Below, in pieces: positions 36,090 to 45,131 of a DNA stretch of 64,000 nt. Position 1 is the stretch's first letter. Every line of letters starts with the position of its first letter. The position numbers were made by a program, and so were the translations under genes. Under the pieces are notes generated by a model. The model did not search any database, was not told the DNA's origin, and saw nothing but the letters and a program-made list of their open reading frames with translations. The DNA comes from CBDFHF01 sp965247565. GTDB lineage: Bacteria; Pseudomonadota; Gammaproteobacteria; Methylococcales; Methylomonadaceae. The stretch is from the NCBI GenBank assembly GCA_965247565.1, contig CBDFHF010000003.1, positions 2,480,001 to 2,544,000 of the forward strand. Reading direction: 5' to 3'.

Positions 36090-37318
36090 TATGAGAAAAA
36101 CCAGTAAGTGACGAAAATTGCAGCCAAGATGCCAGCAAAGTCCGCAATTATCCCACAAGCAGCAGCATGACGGATATGTTTGATTCCGACCGAGCCAAAG
36201 TAAATCGCTAGTACATAAAAAGTGGTTTCGGTACTGCCTTGCACCACAGATGACATTCGGCCAGCAAACGAATCAGCGCCATGGGTTTTCATAGTGTCGA
36301 TCATCATGGCTCTGGCACCGCTACCGCTAAATGGTTTCATTAATGCGGTTGGCAGAGCATCAATAAAGCGATCATCCAGGTTAAACCAATGTACTAAATA
36401 CCGAACCCCATCTGCCAATAAATCCAGAGCGCCACTGGCTCTGAACACGCCAATAGCAACTAGCATGGCAACTAGGTAAGGAATAATAGTAATAGCAGTT
36501 TGAAAGCCCTCCTTAGCACCTTCGATAAAAGCATCGTAAGCATTTATTTTTTTATGGATCGCGCCACAAATAAAAGCAATCACCAACGAAAATAGTGTGA
36601 AATTACTTAAAATTGCCGATTGTTTAAGCATTTCCGGTTGTGGCAAATAAGCGAAGTAAGCCATTAAGCTGCCCACCAACAACGTAAATCCGCCCAAATA
36701 CGCAAGTATGACCTTATCGAGAAGATTGATTTTTTGCACAGCGGCAACGGCCAGCAGACCAAACAACGTTGACATGTAGGTCGCGATTAAAATCGGTATA
36801 AAAACGTCGGTTGGGTTGGCCGCGCCCAGTTGGGCGCGATAAGTGAAAATAGTAATCGGAAATAAAGTGACGCCCGAGGTATTAATCACTAGAAATAAAA
36901 TCTGGGCATTGCTGGCAGTATCTGGATTGGTATTAAGTGTTTGCAGTCCCTGCATGGCTTTAATACCTAGAGGAGTAGCGGCATTGTCTAAGCCTAAGGC
37001 ATTAGCAGAAATATTCATGACGATAGCACCTAAGGCTGGATGATCTTTAGGAACATCCGGCATTAAACGACTAAACAATGGCGTGAGAATTTTAGTGAAT
37101 AAATGAATAAAACCGCTTTGTTCGCCGATACGCATAATGCCCAGCCATAGCGCCAGTACCCCGGTTAGTCCCAGCGATATTTCAAAAGCTGACTTGGATA
37201 AGCTGAACATAGCTTCCATTATTTGCGCAAAAATCTGCTGGTTGCCAAAAACCAGCCATTTTATGAGTGCGGTAATAAATGCGGCAATGAAAAAACAAAT
37301 CCAGATGATGTTGAGCAC
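36089..37318 (-). CDS. SpmA-SpmB fusion (nucleoside-recognition membrane protein)
   Basis: The open frame begins at 37387, but that start lies on the T-run of the purB terminator. The GTG at 37318 (VLNIIWICFFIAAFI) fits the family N-terminus and gives 409 residues. Two repeats of the Gate/nucleoside-recognition fold are fused: the SpmA-like half (GIMRIGEQSGFIHLFTKILT, NISANALGLDNAATP) and the SpmB-like half (GAKEGFQTAITIIPYLVAML, MKPFSGSGARAMMIDTM, QGSTETTFYVLAIYFGSVG). About ten membrane spans. In non-sporulating proteobacteria this fusion is widespread with unknown transport substrate. Translationally coupled to mtaB. Confidence 0.85.
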   Translation of the reverse strand: MLNIIWICFFIAAFITALIKWLVFGNQQIFAQIMEAMFSLSKSAFEISLGLTGVLALWLGIMRIGEQSGFIHLFTKILTPLFSRLMPDVPKDHPALGAIVMNISANALGLDNAATPLGIKAMQGLQTLNTNPDTASNAQILFLVINTSGVTLFPITIFTYRAQLGAANPTDVFIPILIATYMSTLFGLLAVAAVQKINLLDKVILAYLGGFTLLVGSLMAYFAYLPQPEMLKQSAILSNFTLFSLVIAFICGAIHKKINAYDAFIEGAKEGFQTAITIIPYLVAMLVAIGVFRASGALDLLADGVRYLVHWFNLDDRFIDALPTALMKPFSGSGARAMMIDTMKTHGADSFAGRMSSVVQGSTETTFYVLAIYFGSVGIKHIRHAAACGIIADFAGILAAIFVTYWFFS

Positions 37319-37385
37319 GGTGACAATTGCGGGTAGTGATTTTGAAACTATTCTACCAGACCAATCAGTTGACTTATTGACGGGC

Positions 37386-37416
37386 AAAAAAAAGGCCGTG
37401 CATTCGCCGCACAGCC
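37386..37416 (-). terminator. Intrinsic terminator after purB
   Basis: On the minus strand GGCTGTGC and GCACGGCC pair across a 7-base loop (GGCGAAT) and are followed by eight Ts (37393-37386). It is about 120 bases downstream of purB and abuts the spmAB-like frame, which argues that the latter starts further down. Confidence 0.85.
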
Positions 37417-37536
37417 GAGGGAGTTGATTGTAAATCTAAACTAATCAGGAGTAGATAACTTAACAAACAATCGGTAGTAAGTATTGTTTAAGTTCTGAGA
37501 TTTTTTTGTGACGTAGTTCACAAAAATGCCAGTAAG

Positions 37537-38901
37537 CTAAATATTTTTTGCCAATTTTTCTGCGTAGCCCGTGTAACTGCTTGGTGTTAATTCCATCAGT
37601 ACGGTTTTAGCTTCCGCCGGAATGTCCAGTTTGGCAATAAACGCCTGCATTTGCTCTGGGGTAATGCGATGACCACGAGTCAATTCTTTTAGTTTTTCAT
37701 AAGGCTTTTCAATGCCGTAACGACGCATCACGGTTTGAATGGGTTCTGCCAATACTTCCCAATTGGCTTGCAAATCCGCTTCAATGGCATCGATATTAAT
37801 CTCTAGTTTACTGATGCCTTTTAGACTGGCTTGAATAGCGATACTGGTGTGAGCAATACCGACACCAATGTTTCTTAATACAGTGGAATCAGTTAAATCC
37901 CGCTGCCAGCGTGACACTGGCAGTTTTTCGGCCAGATGAGAAAATATCGCATTAGCCAATCCCAAATTGCCTTCTGAATTTTCAAAATCAATGGGGTTAA
38001 CTTTATGAGGCATAGTAGAAGACCCCACCTCGCCAGCCACTGTTTTTTGCTTGAAATAACCTAAGGAAATATAACCCCAAATATCGCGGTCGAAATCTAG
38101 CAAAATAGTATTAAAACGGGATAACGCATGAAAGAATTCGGCAATATAATCGTGCGGTTCAATTTGAATGGTGTAAGGATTCCATTGCAACCCTAACGAT
38201 TCGACAAAGTTTTTGGAAAAATCAGCCCAGTCGACATCGGGGTAGGCCACGGCATGGGCGTTGTAATTACCGACTGCACCGTTGATTTTACCCAATAGTT
38301 CTACCGCTTGCAGTTGCTTGAGTTGGCGGGTCATTCGCGCAACTACATTGGCGAATTCTTTGCCAGTAGTGGTTGGTGTAGCTGATTGTCCGTGGGTTCT
38401 TGATAGCATCGGTTGACCGGCCTTGCTGTGAGCGACTTTCTTAATTGCGTCAATGCAATCGCTGATTTGTTTAACAATAACCTCTCGGCCTTCTTTCAGC
38501 ATTAACGCGTAAGACAGATTGTTAATATCTTCCGATGTACAAGCAAAGTGAATAAATTCACTGACTTTTTCCAAGTCTGCGGAACCTGCAATTTTCTCTT
38601 TCAACAAATATTCCACTGCTTTGACATCGTGATTGGTGGTTTTTTCAATATCTTTCACTCGTTGAGCATCGGTTTCAGAAAACTCACTAACAAGGCGATT
38701 TAAGAGTTGATTAGCGGCCTCAGAAAATGCGCTTACTTCGATAATTTGGGGATTTTTAGCCAAAGCTTGCAGCCAACGCACTTCTACTTGCACTCGAAAA
38801 CGAATCAGTCCATATTCGCTGAAAATTGGCCTTAGCTCGGCGACTTTGTCGGCATAGCGGCCGTCGATAGGGGATATGGCGGTGAGGGCGAAATTGGTCA
38901 T
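37537..38901 (-). CDS. purB: Adenylosuccinate lyase
   Basis: 454 residues, the length of the E. coli enzyme (456). Fumarase/aspartase superfamily motifs: THGQSATPTTTGKEF, ACTSEDINNLSYAL and the signature SSTMPHKVNPIDFEN that carries the mobile catalytic loop. It converts SAICAR to AICAR and adenylosuccinate to AMP in purine synthesis. ATG at 38901 opens MTNFALTAISPIDGRYADKV, the expected N-terminus. It follows nudJ-mnmA on the same strand, as in other gammaproteobacteria, but without hflD in between. Confidence 0.98.
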   Translation of the reverse strand: MTNFALTAISPIDGRYADKVAELRPIFSEYGLIRFRVQVEVRWLQALAKNPQIIEVSAFSEAANQLLNRLVSEFSETDAQRVKDIEKTTNHDVKAVEYLLKEKIAGSADLEKVSEFIHFACTSEDINNLSYALMLKEGREVIVKQISDCIDAIKKVAHSKAGQPMLSRTHGQSATPTTTGKEFANVVARMTRQLKQLQAVELLGKINGAVGNYNAHAVAYPDVDWADFSKNFVESLGLQWNPYTIQIEPHDYIAEFFHALSRFNTILLDFDRDIWGYISLGYFKQKTVAGEVGSSTMPHKVNPIDFENSEGNLGLANAIFSHLAEKLPVSRWQRDLTDSTVLRNIGVGIAHTSIAIQASLKGISKLEINIDAIEADLQANWEVLAEPIQTVMRRYGIEKPYEKLKELTRGHRITPEQMQAFIAKLDIPAEAKTVLMELTPSSYTGYAEKLAKNI

Positions 38902-39105
38902 GGGATGTAATTCCTGATTGCTTTAATAAATAATCGTTTGAAATAGATGTGATTTTCGCGTGTTGTAAGTTTGAATTTTATAGAAAATTCTGACTGTATA
39001 TCGACAAACCCAAGCTTTCCCATCCATAAAGCGCTGCCTTTTGAAACTGTTGCGCTATGAATTTTTCAGATGTGCATTAGTGGAGTCCCAGCGGCTTATT
39101 GGAAT

Positions 39106-40194
39106 TTACGAATCATATTTAGATTCAATAATTCCGCCACCCAAACAAACTTCGTCATCATAAAACACAACTGATTGGCCAGGTGTAATAGCGCGTTGGG
39201 GCTGAGTAAAACTAACTTTCATCCTGCCATCTGCTAACGGCTCGACCACACAGAGTTGATCAGCTTGGCGATAACGGGTTTTCGCGGTGCAACGGGTCGT
39301 TTCGGTAACTGGCTGGCCGCACCAATCTAGCTGGCCAGCCTCTAAAGTGTTATGCAACATGAGCGGGTGGTCGTGTCCTTGCCCGACGATCAGGATATTG
39401 TTATCCAAATCTTTTTCCAGCACATACCACGGTTCATCCGGGGCATCCTTAACACCGCCAATACCTAAGCCCTGGCGTTGTCCCAAGGTGTAATACATTA
39501 ACCCGGAATGTTTGCCAATATATTGGCCTTCCGGTCCACGCATTTCGCCGGGCTGGCTGGGCAGATAACGCTGCAAAAACTCTTTAAATTTTCGTTCACC
39601 GATAAAGCAAATGCCAGTACTGTCTTTTTTCCTGCTGTTGGCAAAACCGGCTTTGTCAGCCATGGCCCGGATGTCCGGTTTGTACAGGTGGCCAATAGGA
39701 AACAGAGTTTTTGACAAGGCTTTTTGGCCCATGGCATACAAAAAATAGCTTTGTTCTTTGTTAGGATCGAGACCTTTTAATAGTTTAAATTCGCCATCGC
39801 GCTCTTCAACACGGGCATAATGTCCGGTAGCGATGTATTCCGCGCCTAAGTCATCGATGGCATAGTCTAAAAATGCTTTAAATTTAACATGCTTATTGCA
39901 AAGAATGTCGGGGTTCGGCGTCCGTCCGGCTTTAAACTCAGATAAAAATACTTCAAAAACTTCATCCCAATATTCGCTGGCAAAATTGACGGTTTTTAAT
40001 TCGATCCCGAGTGTATCGCAGACTTGCTGGGCATCGGCTAAGTCTTCCATAGCGGTACAGTACTCAGTGCCGTCATCTTCCTCCCAGTTTTTCATAAATA
40101 AACCGGTGACTTGATGACCCTCTTCAAGCAGCCTTAATGCAGTAACGGATGAATCCACACCGCCGGACATGCCGACGATAATGTGTTTAGACAT
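39106..40194 (-). CDS. mnmA: tRNA-specific 2-thiouridylase MnmA
   Basis: 362 residues. PP-loop GMSGGVDSS at 8-16 for ATP, catalytic Cys99 in PDILCNKHVKF and Cys196 in TGICFIGERKF, followed by the C-terminal beta-barrel (TLGQRQGLGIGG). It thiolates U34 of tRNA-Lys, -Glu and -Gln using sulfur from the IscS/Tus relay. Its start overlaps the end of nudJ by eight bases. The 204 bases downstream, before purB, hold no gene where hflD normally lies. Confidence 0.98.
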   Translation of the reverse strand: MSKHIIVGMSGGVDSSVTALRLLEEGHQVTGLFMKNWEEDDGTEYCTAMEDLADAQQVCDTLGIELKTVNFASEYWDEVFEVFLSEFKAGRTPNPDILCNKHVKFKAFLDYAIDDLGAEYIATGHYARVEERDGEFKLLKGLDPNKEQSYFLYAMGQKALSKTLFPIGHLYKPDIRAMADKAGFANSRKKDSTGICFIGERKFKEFLQRYLPSQPGEMRGPEGQYIGKHSGLMYYTLGQRQGLGIGGVKDAPDEPWYVLEKDLDNNILIVGQGHDHPLMLHNTLEAGQLDWCGQPVTETTRCTAKTRYRQADQLCVVEPLADGRMKVSFTQPQRAITPGQSVVFYDDEVCLGGGIIESKYDS

Positions 40195-40657
40195 GATGGT
40201 TAATATCGAGAAAAGATTTTAATAGCGTTAACGGATAGCGTTGTCCACTTAAATACTCATCAACAGAAATTAGCACCAGCGGACTGCGTAAACGATCTTG
40301 CTGCATTTTTGCTGCAATTTCATCACGGCTTAACCAATGTGTGGCGACAATGCCTTCGTCCAGTTTTTGTTGCGGATTGTGGCTGTGACAGGATCCGGCA
40401 AAACAAACCCTTACAAACGTAGGTTTGCTAGGTTTTTTACGCCAGATTTGTATGGATACAACGTGCTCAGGCTCAAATTGCCAAGCGGTTTCTTCGTTAG
40501 CTTCTCGTCTGACGGCGGCGATGAGATCTTCATTTTCTTCAAGATGCCCTGCCGGTTGATTAAAGCGCAGCCCGGTTGAGGTTTCTTCTTCAACCAGCAA
40601 AAATTTATTATCCTGCTCAATAACAGCGGCAACGGTGACATGGGGTTTCCAGACCAT
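40187..40657 (-). CDS. nudJ: NUDIX hydrolase NudJ-like
   Basis: ATG at 40657 (MVWKPHVTVAAVIEQDNKFL) matches the NudJ N-terminus and gives 156 residues; a TTG further upstream is unlikely. The Nudix box is G-HLEEN-E-DLIAAVR-REANEETAW, close to the GX5EX7REUXEEXGU consensus with the last Gly replaced by Ala. NudJ cleaves nucleoside di- and triphosphates and HMP-PP. The order nudJ-mnmA with an eight-base overlap is conserved in gammaproteobacteria and supports the name. Confidence 0.9.
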   Translation of the reverse strand: MVWKPHVTVAAVIEQDNKFLLVEEETSTGLRFNQPAGHLEENEDLIAAVRREANEETAWQFEPEHVVSIQIWRKKPSKPTFVRVCFAGSCHSHNPQQKLDEGIVATHWLSRDEIAAKMQQDRLRSPLVLISVDEYLSGQRYPLTLLKSFLDINHHV

Positions 40658-40745
40658 CAATGATTTCCTGCTGAAACAAACCCAGCATTCTACAAGATTT
40701 GCGCAATGACTGCTCGGCAAATAGTGCCAATAGGGGAGAGGGGTA

Positions 40746-40767
40746 GGAGCGATCAGATGATCACTCC
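40746..40767 (-). terminator. Hairpin after the haloperoxidase-like gene
   Basis: On the minus strand GGAGTGATCA-tc-TGATCGCTCC forms a near-perfect stem 16 bases past the haloperoxidase stop and before nudJ. No T-run follows, so termination is only possible. Confidence 0.4.
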
Positions 40768-40783
40768 AAGATTTAAAATAAAC

Positions 40784-43384
40784 TTATTTTGCAGTACCCT
40801 CGAAGTAACTGAGTGCTTTGTTAAAAGCGGCAATTCCAACCTGACTGCCCACTTTGCGACCGGCAAAATCATCTGCTTCCACATGAATTCCGCCCCATAA
40901 TCTAGAGCGCCCGGATTGATCGGATGCATCGAAGTAACTGGCCCATTGCATAGTGACCTCTCCGGATGGTCCATGTTCATGAATGAGATAAGTATTTTGA
41001 GGAATTTTATACTCGTACAAACCGCCAGGAAAATAATTGGATCCGGTTATAGCCGCCAATACTTCTGCTGCTGAGCGACTGAAAGTACTGTGTCCTGAAA
41101 TATAACCAGGGAATGCCGGAGTCACAAACGTCGCTCGTTGATAAGGAATCCAAGCAGTACCTAATACCCAATGCACACCACTGTATTGGGTTTTAGTATC
41201 AGCAGGGCTGCCAGGCCAAGCCAAGACGGCAATATCTCCCACATGGCCGCCCGCTTCGGTAGTGATTAAATGGGCATGCCTCTGTCCGGGAGCTGAACTT
41301 TCCATTGTAATCAATTCGACTAGACCCGATTTCAAAGGTAACCCATTAACATTATAAGATGGTAAAAGAGGATCAGATGACTGACCCATTTTTGCCATAT
41401 AGCGAACCATGGTAATCGGACGTACCCCGTCATATTTCCGCTTCGCTCCCCAGGCCGCGATAGCCGCATCATGAGTTGCGCCATTTAAAGCAAAGTAGGT
41501 TTTAACGTCCCAGTCCAAGTCGTTAAGTTCCGGCCCAATACCGGCAACACGCTTTTTTAAGTCAGGACTATCAGCAACTGTATTAGCTATTGAATTCCAA
41601 TGTCCCGGTGGTGTTTCTGAAGTTGGGCCATCCGCCCACCATTCCGCTAGCACACGACCAAAATCTCCACGCTTAACTAATTGCGGCGTGTAAGGCAAAC
41701 CGGTCACTGGATTAAGGGCATAACCCTTGCCATCATTAGTGCCAAGTTGGCTACCACCTTGTGATGCCGGAGAAATATCAATCTGGGTCGAGTCATCTGG
41801 CGTAAGCAAACTAGACAATTCGATCACCTCCAAAACCTGACTCTTAAATACTTCATCACCCAAGCCACCCAATAACGGCTGAGGTCCTGGATCTAGATAA
41901 AGATCGCTGGCCGAGGCCTTGGTCATGGCAAACGGCTTAACATCTCCCCACTGCGAGCCAATAGAAGTCTGGATATTGCCCGGCAAAGGAATGCCATTCT
42001 GGCTGACGATTTCATCCAATGCCAGCGGTTGCCAGTGATTCGGATCGAGTTTGTAACTAGAATCGCTAGTATCTACCAAGTCAATTCCTGCTTGTTTAAC
42101 AATCAATGGTTTATTGACTGGACTGTAAGTTGCGTCCTTATAGTTCTCAGCTTCGTTTGATCCATCAGTTAAACCAAATTCCAGAATAGCTTTAGCGATA
42201 CGATTACCGACAGCGGCTGGGTTGTCGCCTTCTGTTGCCGTATAGTTCCTATCCAATCCCAACAGATTCATGTGCGCAGCAAATCTGGCCTGTGATGTCA
42301 TATAACCCAAAGCATATTTCTGTGAATAGCGCTCAGCGAGTACTCGGTATGCTGCAAAACTGATAGCAATTTCCCGATCACTGTTTGGATTCATTGAAGC
42401 TGGATGTTCTTTGGTCAAATAAGGCTTTGCCTTACCGTCGTATGCCGCCCAGGCATCATACATTGCTACCGAGGTATGAAATAAATTACGGGCATGTACC
42501 GGTGGACGCGGATTGTCTAGCCGAATGGCATCAAGAATTTGCTCGTTCCATTGTCTGGCTACGGAATGCGTCTGTTGTGGACGAGCACCACAATAATAAG
42601 TCGCAACCCCCTCATTAAATTGGTGCCCGGATGCCGTCAGATGGTCAGATTTATTAACCGCCTGACAAGAATCGCAATGCGCTTGCGCGGCGAGACAGTT
42701 GCCCAGCTCGCTTAGCGTTACATCGGCGCACTGCCCAGCAAAAGCGGTAGCACTTGGTACAGTAGTACACTTTTTCGTCACGCGAGTCGTCGCGTGTTTT
42801 TTAGCTTTTCTGAGTGCGGTGGAATCTTTACCGATACAAGCCTCTAGGTCGCCGGCAGAACTCGCCAGCTTTTTGTTTAGCAAGCGCTTGGTACAACGAC
42901 TATATTCAGCGACTTCCGTACGCACCACCGCAGTCATTTCTTCTGCAAGAGCTACTTGACAACTTGCGGCTTTGGCATCAGCTTTTCTGGATTTAAGGGC
43001 TACGGCAACATCTGCCCCGAATAACCGGGTAAAATCCACTGCGCTGGAAAATGCGGAATTAACTTCCTGCGCATTTACAGGTCCAAACTCTGGCAACTGG
43101 CCACAGGATTTTTTGGCGACCGCAATGGTTTTGGCTTTTGCTTTTTTAAGCGCCGCGCTTTCCTTCGCCAGACAAGCGTTGATCTGCGACCCGGCTAACC
43201 TGCCTTTGGCCACATTGCTGATACAACGGGACGCATTGCTGCTGGCTATTTGCGCAACTTTTAAACCTGCTGCTTGCAAAGCCAGTACGCACTTGCTTTG
43301 TGCTTTAGTCGGTGGTTCCGCCATAGCAATCTGGCTTATGAATAACAAGAAAATAGTGATTACCAAACTTGCTTTAATGTACAT
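40784..43384 (-). CDS. Secreted vanadium-haloperoxidase-like (PAP2 superfamily) protein with duplicated Cys-helical N-domain
   Basis: 866 residues. Signal peptide cleaved after IAMA. Residues 25-225 are two helical repeats, each with paired cysteines and a KKAKxxA-rich end (CLAKESAALKKAKAKTIAVA and CIGKDSTALRKAKKHATTRV). A short CDSCQAVN element follows. The rest is a vanadium-dependent haloperoxidase/PAP2 domain: ARNLFHTSVAMYDAWAAY, then the vanadate-pocket motifs PGYISGHSTFSRSAAEVL (SGH near 763) and SRLWGGIHVEADDFAGRKVG (SR-GG-H, near 827), which hold the catalytic His pair. The upstream Lys/Arg part is less clear (KRKYDGVRPITMVRY). It may be a bromo- or chloroperoxidase or a phosphatase. 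Last gene of an all-secreted minus-strand cluster. Confidence 0.8.
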   Translation of the reverse strand: MYIKASLVITIFLLFISQIAMAEPPTKAQSKCVLALQAAGLKVAQIASSNASRCISNVAKGRLAGSQINACLAKESAALKKAKAKTIAVAKKSCGQLPEFGPVNAQEVNSAFSSAVDFTRLFGADVAVALKSRKADAKAASCQVALAEEMTAVVRTEVAEYSRCTKRLLNKKLASSAGDLEACIGKDSTALRKAKKHATTRVTKKCTTVPSATAFAGQCADVTLSELGNCLAAQAHCDSCQAVNKSDHLTASGHQFNEGVATYYCGARPQQTHSVARQWNEQILDAIRLDNPRPPVHARNLFHTSVAMYDAWAAYDGKAKPYLTKEHPASMNPNSDREIAISFAAYRVLAERYSQKYALGYMTSQARFAAHMNLLGLDRNYTATEGDNPAAVGNRIAKAILEFGLTDGSNEAENYKDATYSPVNKPLIVKQAGIDLVDTSDSSYKLDPNHWQPLALDEIVSQNGIPLPGNIQTSIGSQWGDVKPFAMTKASASDLYLDPGPQPLLGGLGDEVFKSQVLEVIELSSLLTPDDSTQIDISPASQGGSQLGTNDGKGYALNPVTGLPYTPQLVKRGDFGRVLAEWWADGPTSETPPGHWNSIANTVADSPDLKKRVAGIGPELNDLDWDVKTYFALNGATHDAAIAAWGAKRKYDGVRPITMVRYMAKMGQSSDPLLPSYNVNGLPLKSGLVELITMESSAPGQRHAHLITTEAGGHVGDIAVLAWPGSPADTKTQYSGVHWVLGTAWIPYQRATFVTPAFPGYISGHSTFSRSAAEVLAAITGSNYFPGGLYEYKIPQNTYLIHEHGPSGEVTMQWASYFDASDQSGRSRLWGGIHVEADDFAGRKVGSQVGIAAFNKALSYFEGTAK

Positions 43385-43430
43385 GTATGATCTCGTCAGC
43401 TAATAAAATTCTGATTTTTGCATTTAAAGA

Positions 43431-43970
43431 TTAAGCCTTAACCCCAGTAAAAACGTACTTTATGCTTAAAGAGCCTGCATAAGGTTCGCCATTTTTCTTG
43501 GAATAATCTTGATAAAGTGTTTTTGCTTTAATCGTCAGAGTGCCGCTGATTTTAGTCGGACGACCTTTTTTAACGATCTCCTTGCCGACCAGTGTCCATT
43601 TGCCGGGCTCCAGGCTCAAAGCCAGATTTGATCTTACTTGCACATCTTTCTTGATCAAATTTAACAGAGCTCTAACCTGTGCATCATCAGGGACACCTTT
43701 AAATGAGGTTTTGTTTGCGCTCCATTTTCCGGTTAACTCGAAAGGCTTACTGCCTAAACTAAACTGTTGTAGCGTATCAACCGTGTCAAAGCTGGCGACA
43801 CTCGAATAGGAGGGTTTTTTTATCGTTGCCGATTTGCCTTTAACGGTACTATCAATCCGCAAGACCCCCTGCAAATTCCACGCTCCGTTTATGTCTGCAA
43901 ATGAGTTTTTAGTCACCGCCAAACTCAACACAATAAGTAACATTAAATGAATCAATTTGAATAGAGTCAT
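43431..43970 (-). CDS. Small secreted protein of unknown function
   Basis: ATG at 43970 (MTLFKLIHLMLLIVLSLAV) is chosen because it follows the stop of the PKD gene by one base; 179 residues. Signal peptide, cleavage after SFA. The mature part is beta-rich and Lys-rich (INGAWNLQGVLRIDSTVKG, KPFELTGKWSANKTSFKG, WTLVGKEIVKKGRPTKISG), suggesting a small lipocalin- or barrel-like periplasmic domain. Family not recognised. Tight spacing with the PKD gene implies one transcript. Confidence 0.6.
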   Translation of the reverse strand: MTLFKLIHLMLLIVLSLAVTKNSFADINGAWNLQGVLRIDSTVKGKSATIKKPSYSSVASFDTVDTLQQFSLGSKPFELTGKWSANKTSFKGVPDDAQVRALLNLIKKDVQVRSNLALSLEPGKWTLVGKEIVKKGRPTKISGTLTIKAKTLYQDYSKKNGEPYAGSLSIKYVFTGVKA

Positions 43971-43971
43971 C

Positions 43972-45054
43972 TTAGCCACCACTACAAGAACAAGGCATGA
44001 TTTTAATTGTGAACTTTTGCTCAGTTACTCCACCGTGCCCGTCGGAAACCTCAACCGTTACTGGCACATCAGAACCTACGGTAACTCCGGTAATTTTCCA
44101 GCCAATGGAACCGGTTGCATTAATGGTCATGCCCTGCGGAAACTCGGTTAATTTATAGGTTAAGGTATCGCAATCGGCATCGCCTGCCTCTACCTTATAG
44201 TTATACTCGCGCGTATCGGTGCCGCTGTTGCCCGGAGTGGAGCTAATCTTTGGTTGATGATTACCGCTATCATTCTGATTGACGGTAACTTTGACTGTAT
44301 CCGCATTACTTAGCACATAACCGTCATTAACAATCAGACTAGCCACATACACACCGGGAGCGTCCGCCGTTAAATAAGCATTGACCGCAGAGGAATCAAT
44401 TAATTTAGCAGCACTGCACGGAGGAATTTCAGTCAATGTCCAGGCATAGCCTAAAGTTTGCCCTAAATCAGGATCGTTGGAAGCGCCGCCATTTAACGTT
44501 ATGGTTTGTTCAACCTTACCCTCCAGGTCGGCACCTGCGTTCGCGACCGGTTGCCGGTTGCCCGCCGGAATTTGGGTGACTTTGTAATTGACTGTAAAAC
44601 CGGCTTTTGTTGATGGCGAAAATTGAAAAGCTTTTTTAGCAGCTTTCTCAATAGCTTCAGTTACAGTGCTGCTTATCGGATTGGCAAAACCAAAGCGCAG
44701 ATTGAACGACAGGTCTGCATTGGCAGCTAATTCACCTTCAGCCAGAATGACTTTAAACGCGTCGCCATCAGGTAATGCACCATCTGATTGTATCAAGGCA
44801 ATGGAGCTGTCAGCAGGGTTAAAGCTATCGACAACTAACGTGATTGGCGCAGCTTGTGGAATATTGCTTGAGTTGTGTAATGTGCCATTGACTATAAATT
44901 CACCAGTGGCTACATCAACCTTGGGTAACTCAGTTTTTACAGAAATGTTTTGACCTAAATCAACCAGCGCTTCTGCTTGCGGAATCGGTGCCAGCATTGC
45001 GCAAATCGGCAATACAGATAGTTGAAGACTATTTTTAGTTATTATATTAGTCAT
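43972..45054 (-). CDS. Secreted PKD/Ig-like domain protein ending in CSCSGG
   Basis: 360 residues with a signal peptide (cleavage near PQAEA). Three beta-sandwich parts: an N-terminal domain with NSSNIPQAAPITLVVDSF; a PKD domain starting RQPVANAGADLEGKVEQ and reaching YAWTLTEIPP; and a cadherin/Ig-like third domain (DADCDTLTYKLTEFPQGMTI, VTVEVSDGHGGVTEQKF). The last residues are MPCSCSGG, an unusual Cys-Gly end that could be a lipid or sorting anchor or a metal site. No enzyme motif. Likely a surface or periplasmic binding partner of the cytochromes encoded upstream. Confidence 0.7.
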   Translation of the reverse strand: MTNIITKNSLQLSVLPICAMLAPIPQAEALVDLGQNISVKTELPKVDVATGEFIVNGTLHNSSNIPQAAPITLVVDSFNPADSSIALIQSDGALPDGDAFKVILAEGELAANADLSFNLRFGFANPISSTVTEAIEKAAKKAFQFSPSTKAGFTVNYKVTQIPAGNRQPVANAGADLEGKVEQTITLNGGASNDPDLGQTLGYAWTLTEIPPCSAAKLIDSSAVNAYLTADAPGVYVASLIVNDGYVLSNADTVKVTVNQNDSGNHQPKISSTPGNSGTDTREYNYKVEAGDADCDTLTYKLTEFPQGMTINATGSIGWKITGVTVGSDVPVTVEVSDGHGGVTEQKFTIKIMPCSCSGG

Positions 45055-45080
45055 ATTTTGTTGTTTACTGTATTCAAAAT

Positions 45081-45118
45081 GTCACAACTGCCTGATTTTA
45101 AAATCAGGCAGTTGTGAC
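45081..45118. terminator. 38-bp perfect palindrome between two secreted-protein genes
   Basis: GTCACAACTGCCTGATTTT followed by its exact reverse complement AAAATCAGGCAGTTGTGAC. It lies 14 bases after the beta-propeller stop and 27 bases before the PKD gene (reading minus strand). A 19-bp stem is very stable; it may end or attenuate transcription, or protect the upstream mRNA end. No long T-run follows. Confidence 0.65.
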
Positions 45119-45131
45119 TGTTTAGCTGGTT

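Noticed and set aside
44666..44953. Plus-strand frame inside the PKD protein gene
   Set aside because: Antisense shadow; the minus-strand protein has a signal peptide and PKD domain.
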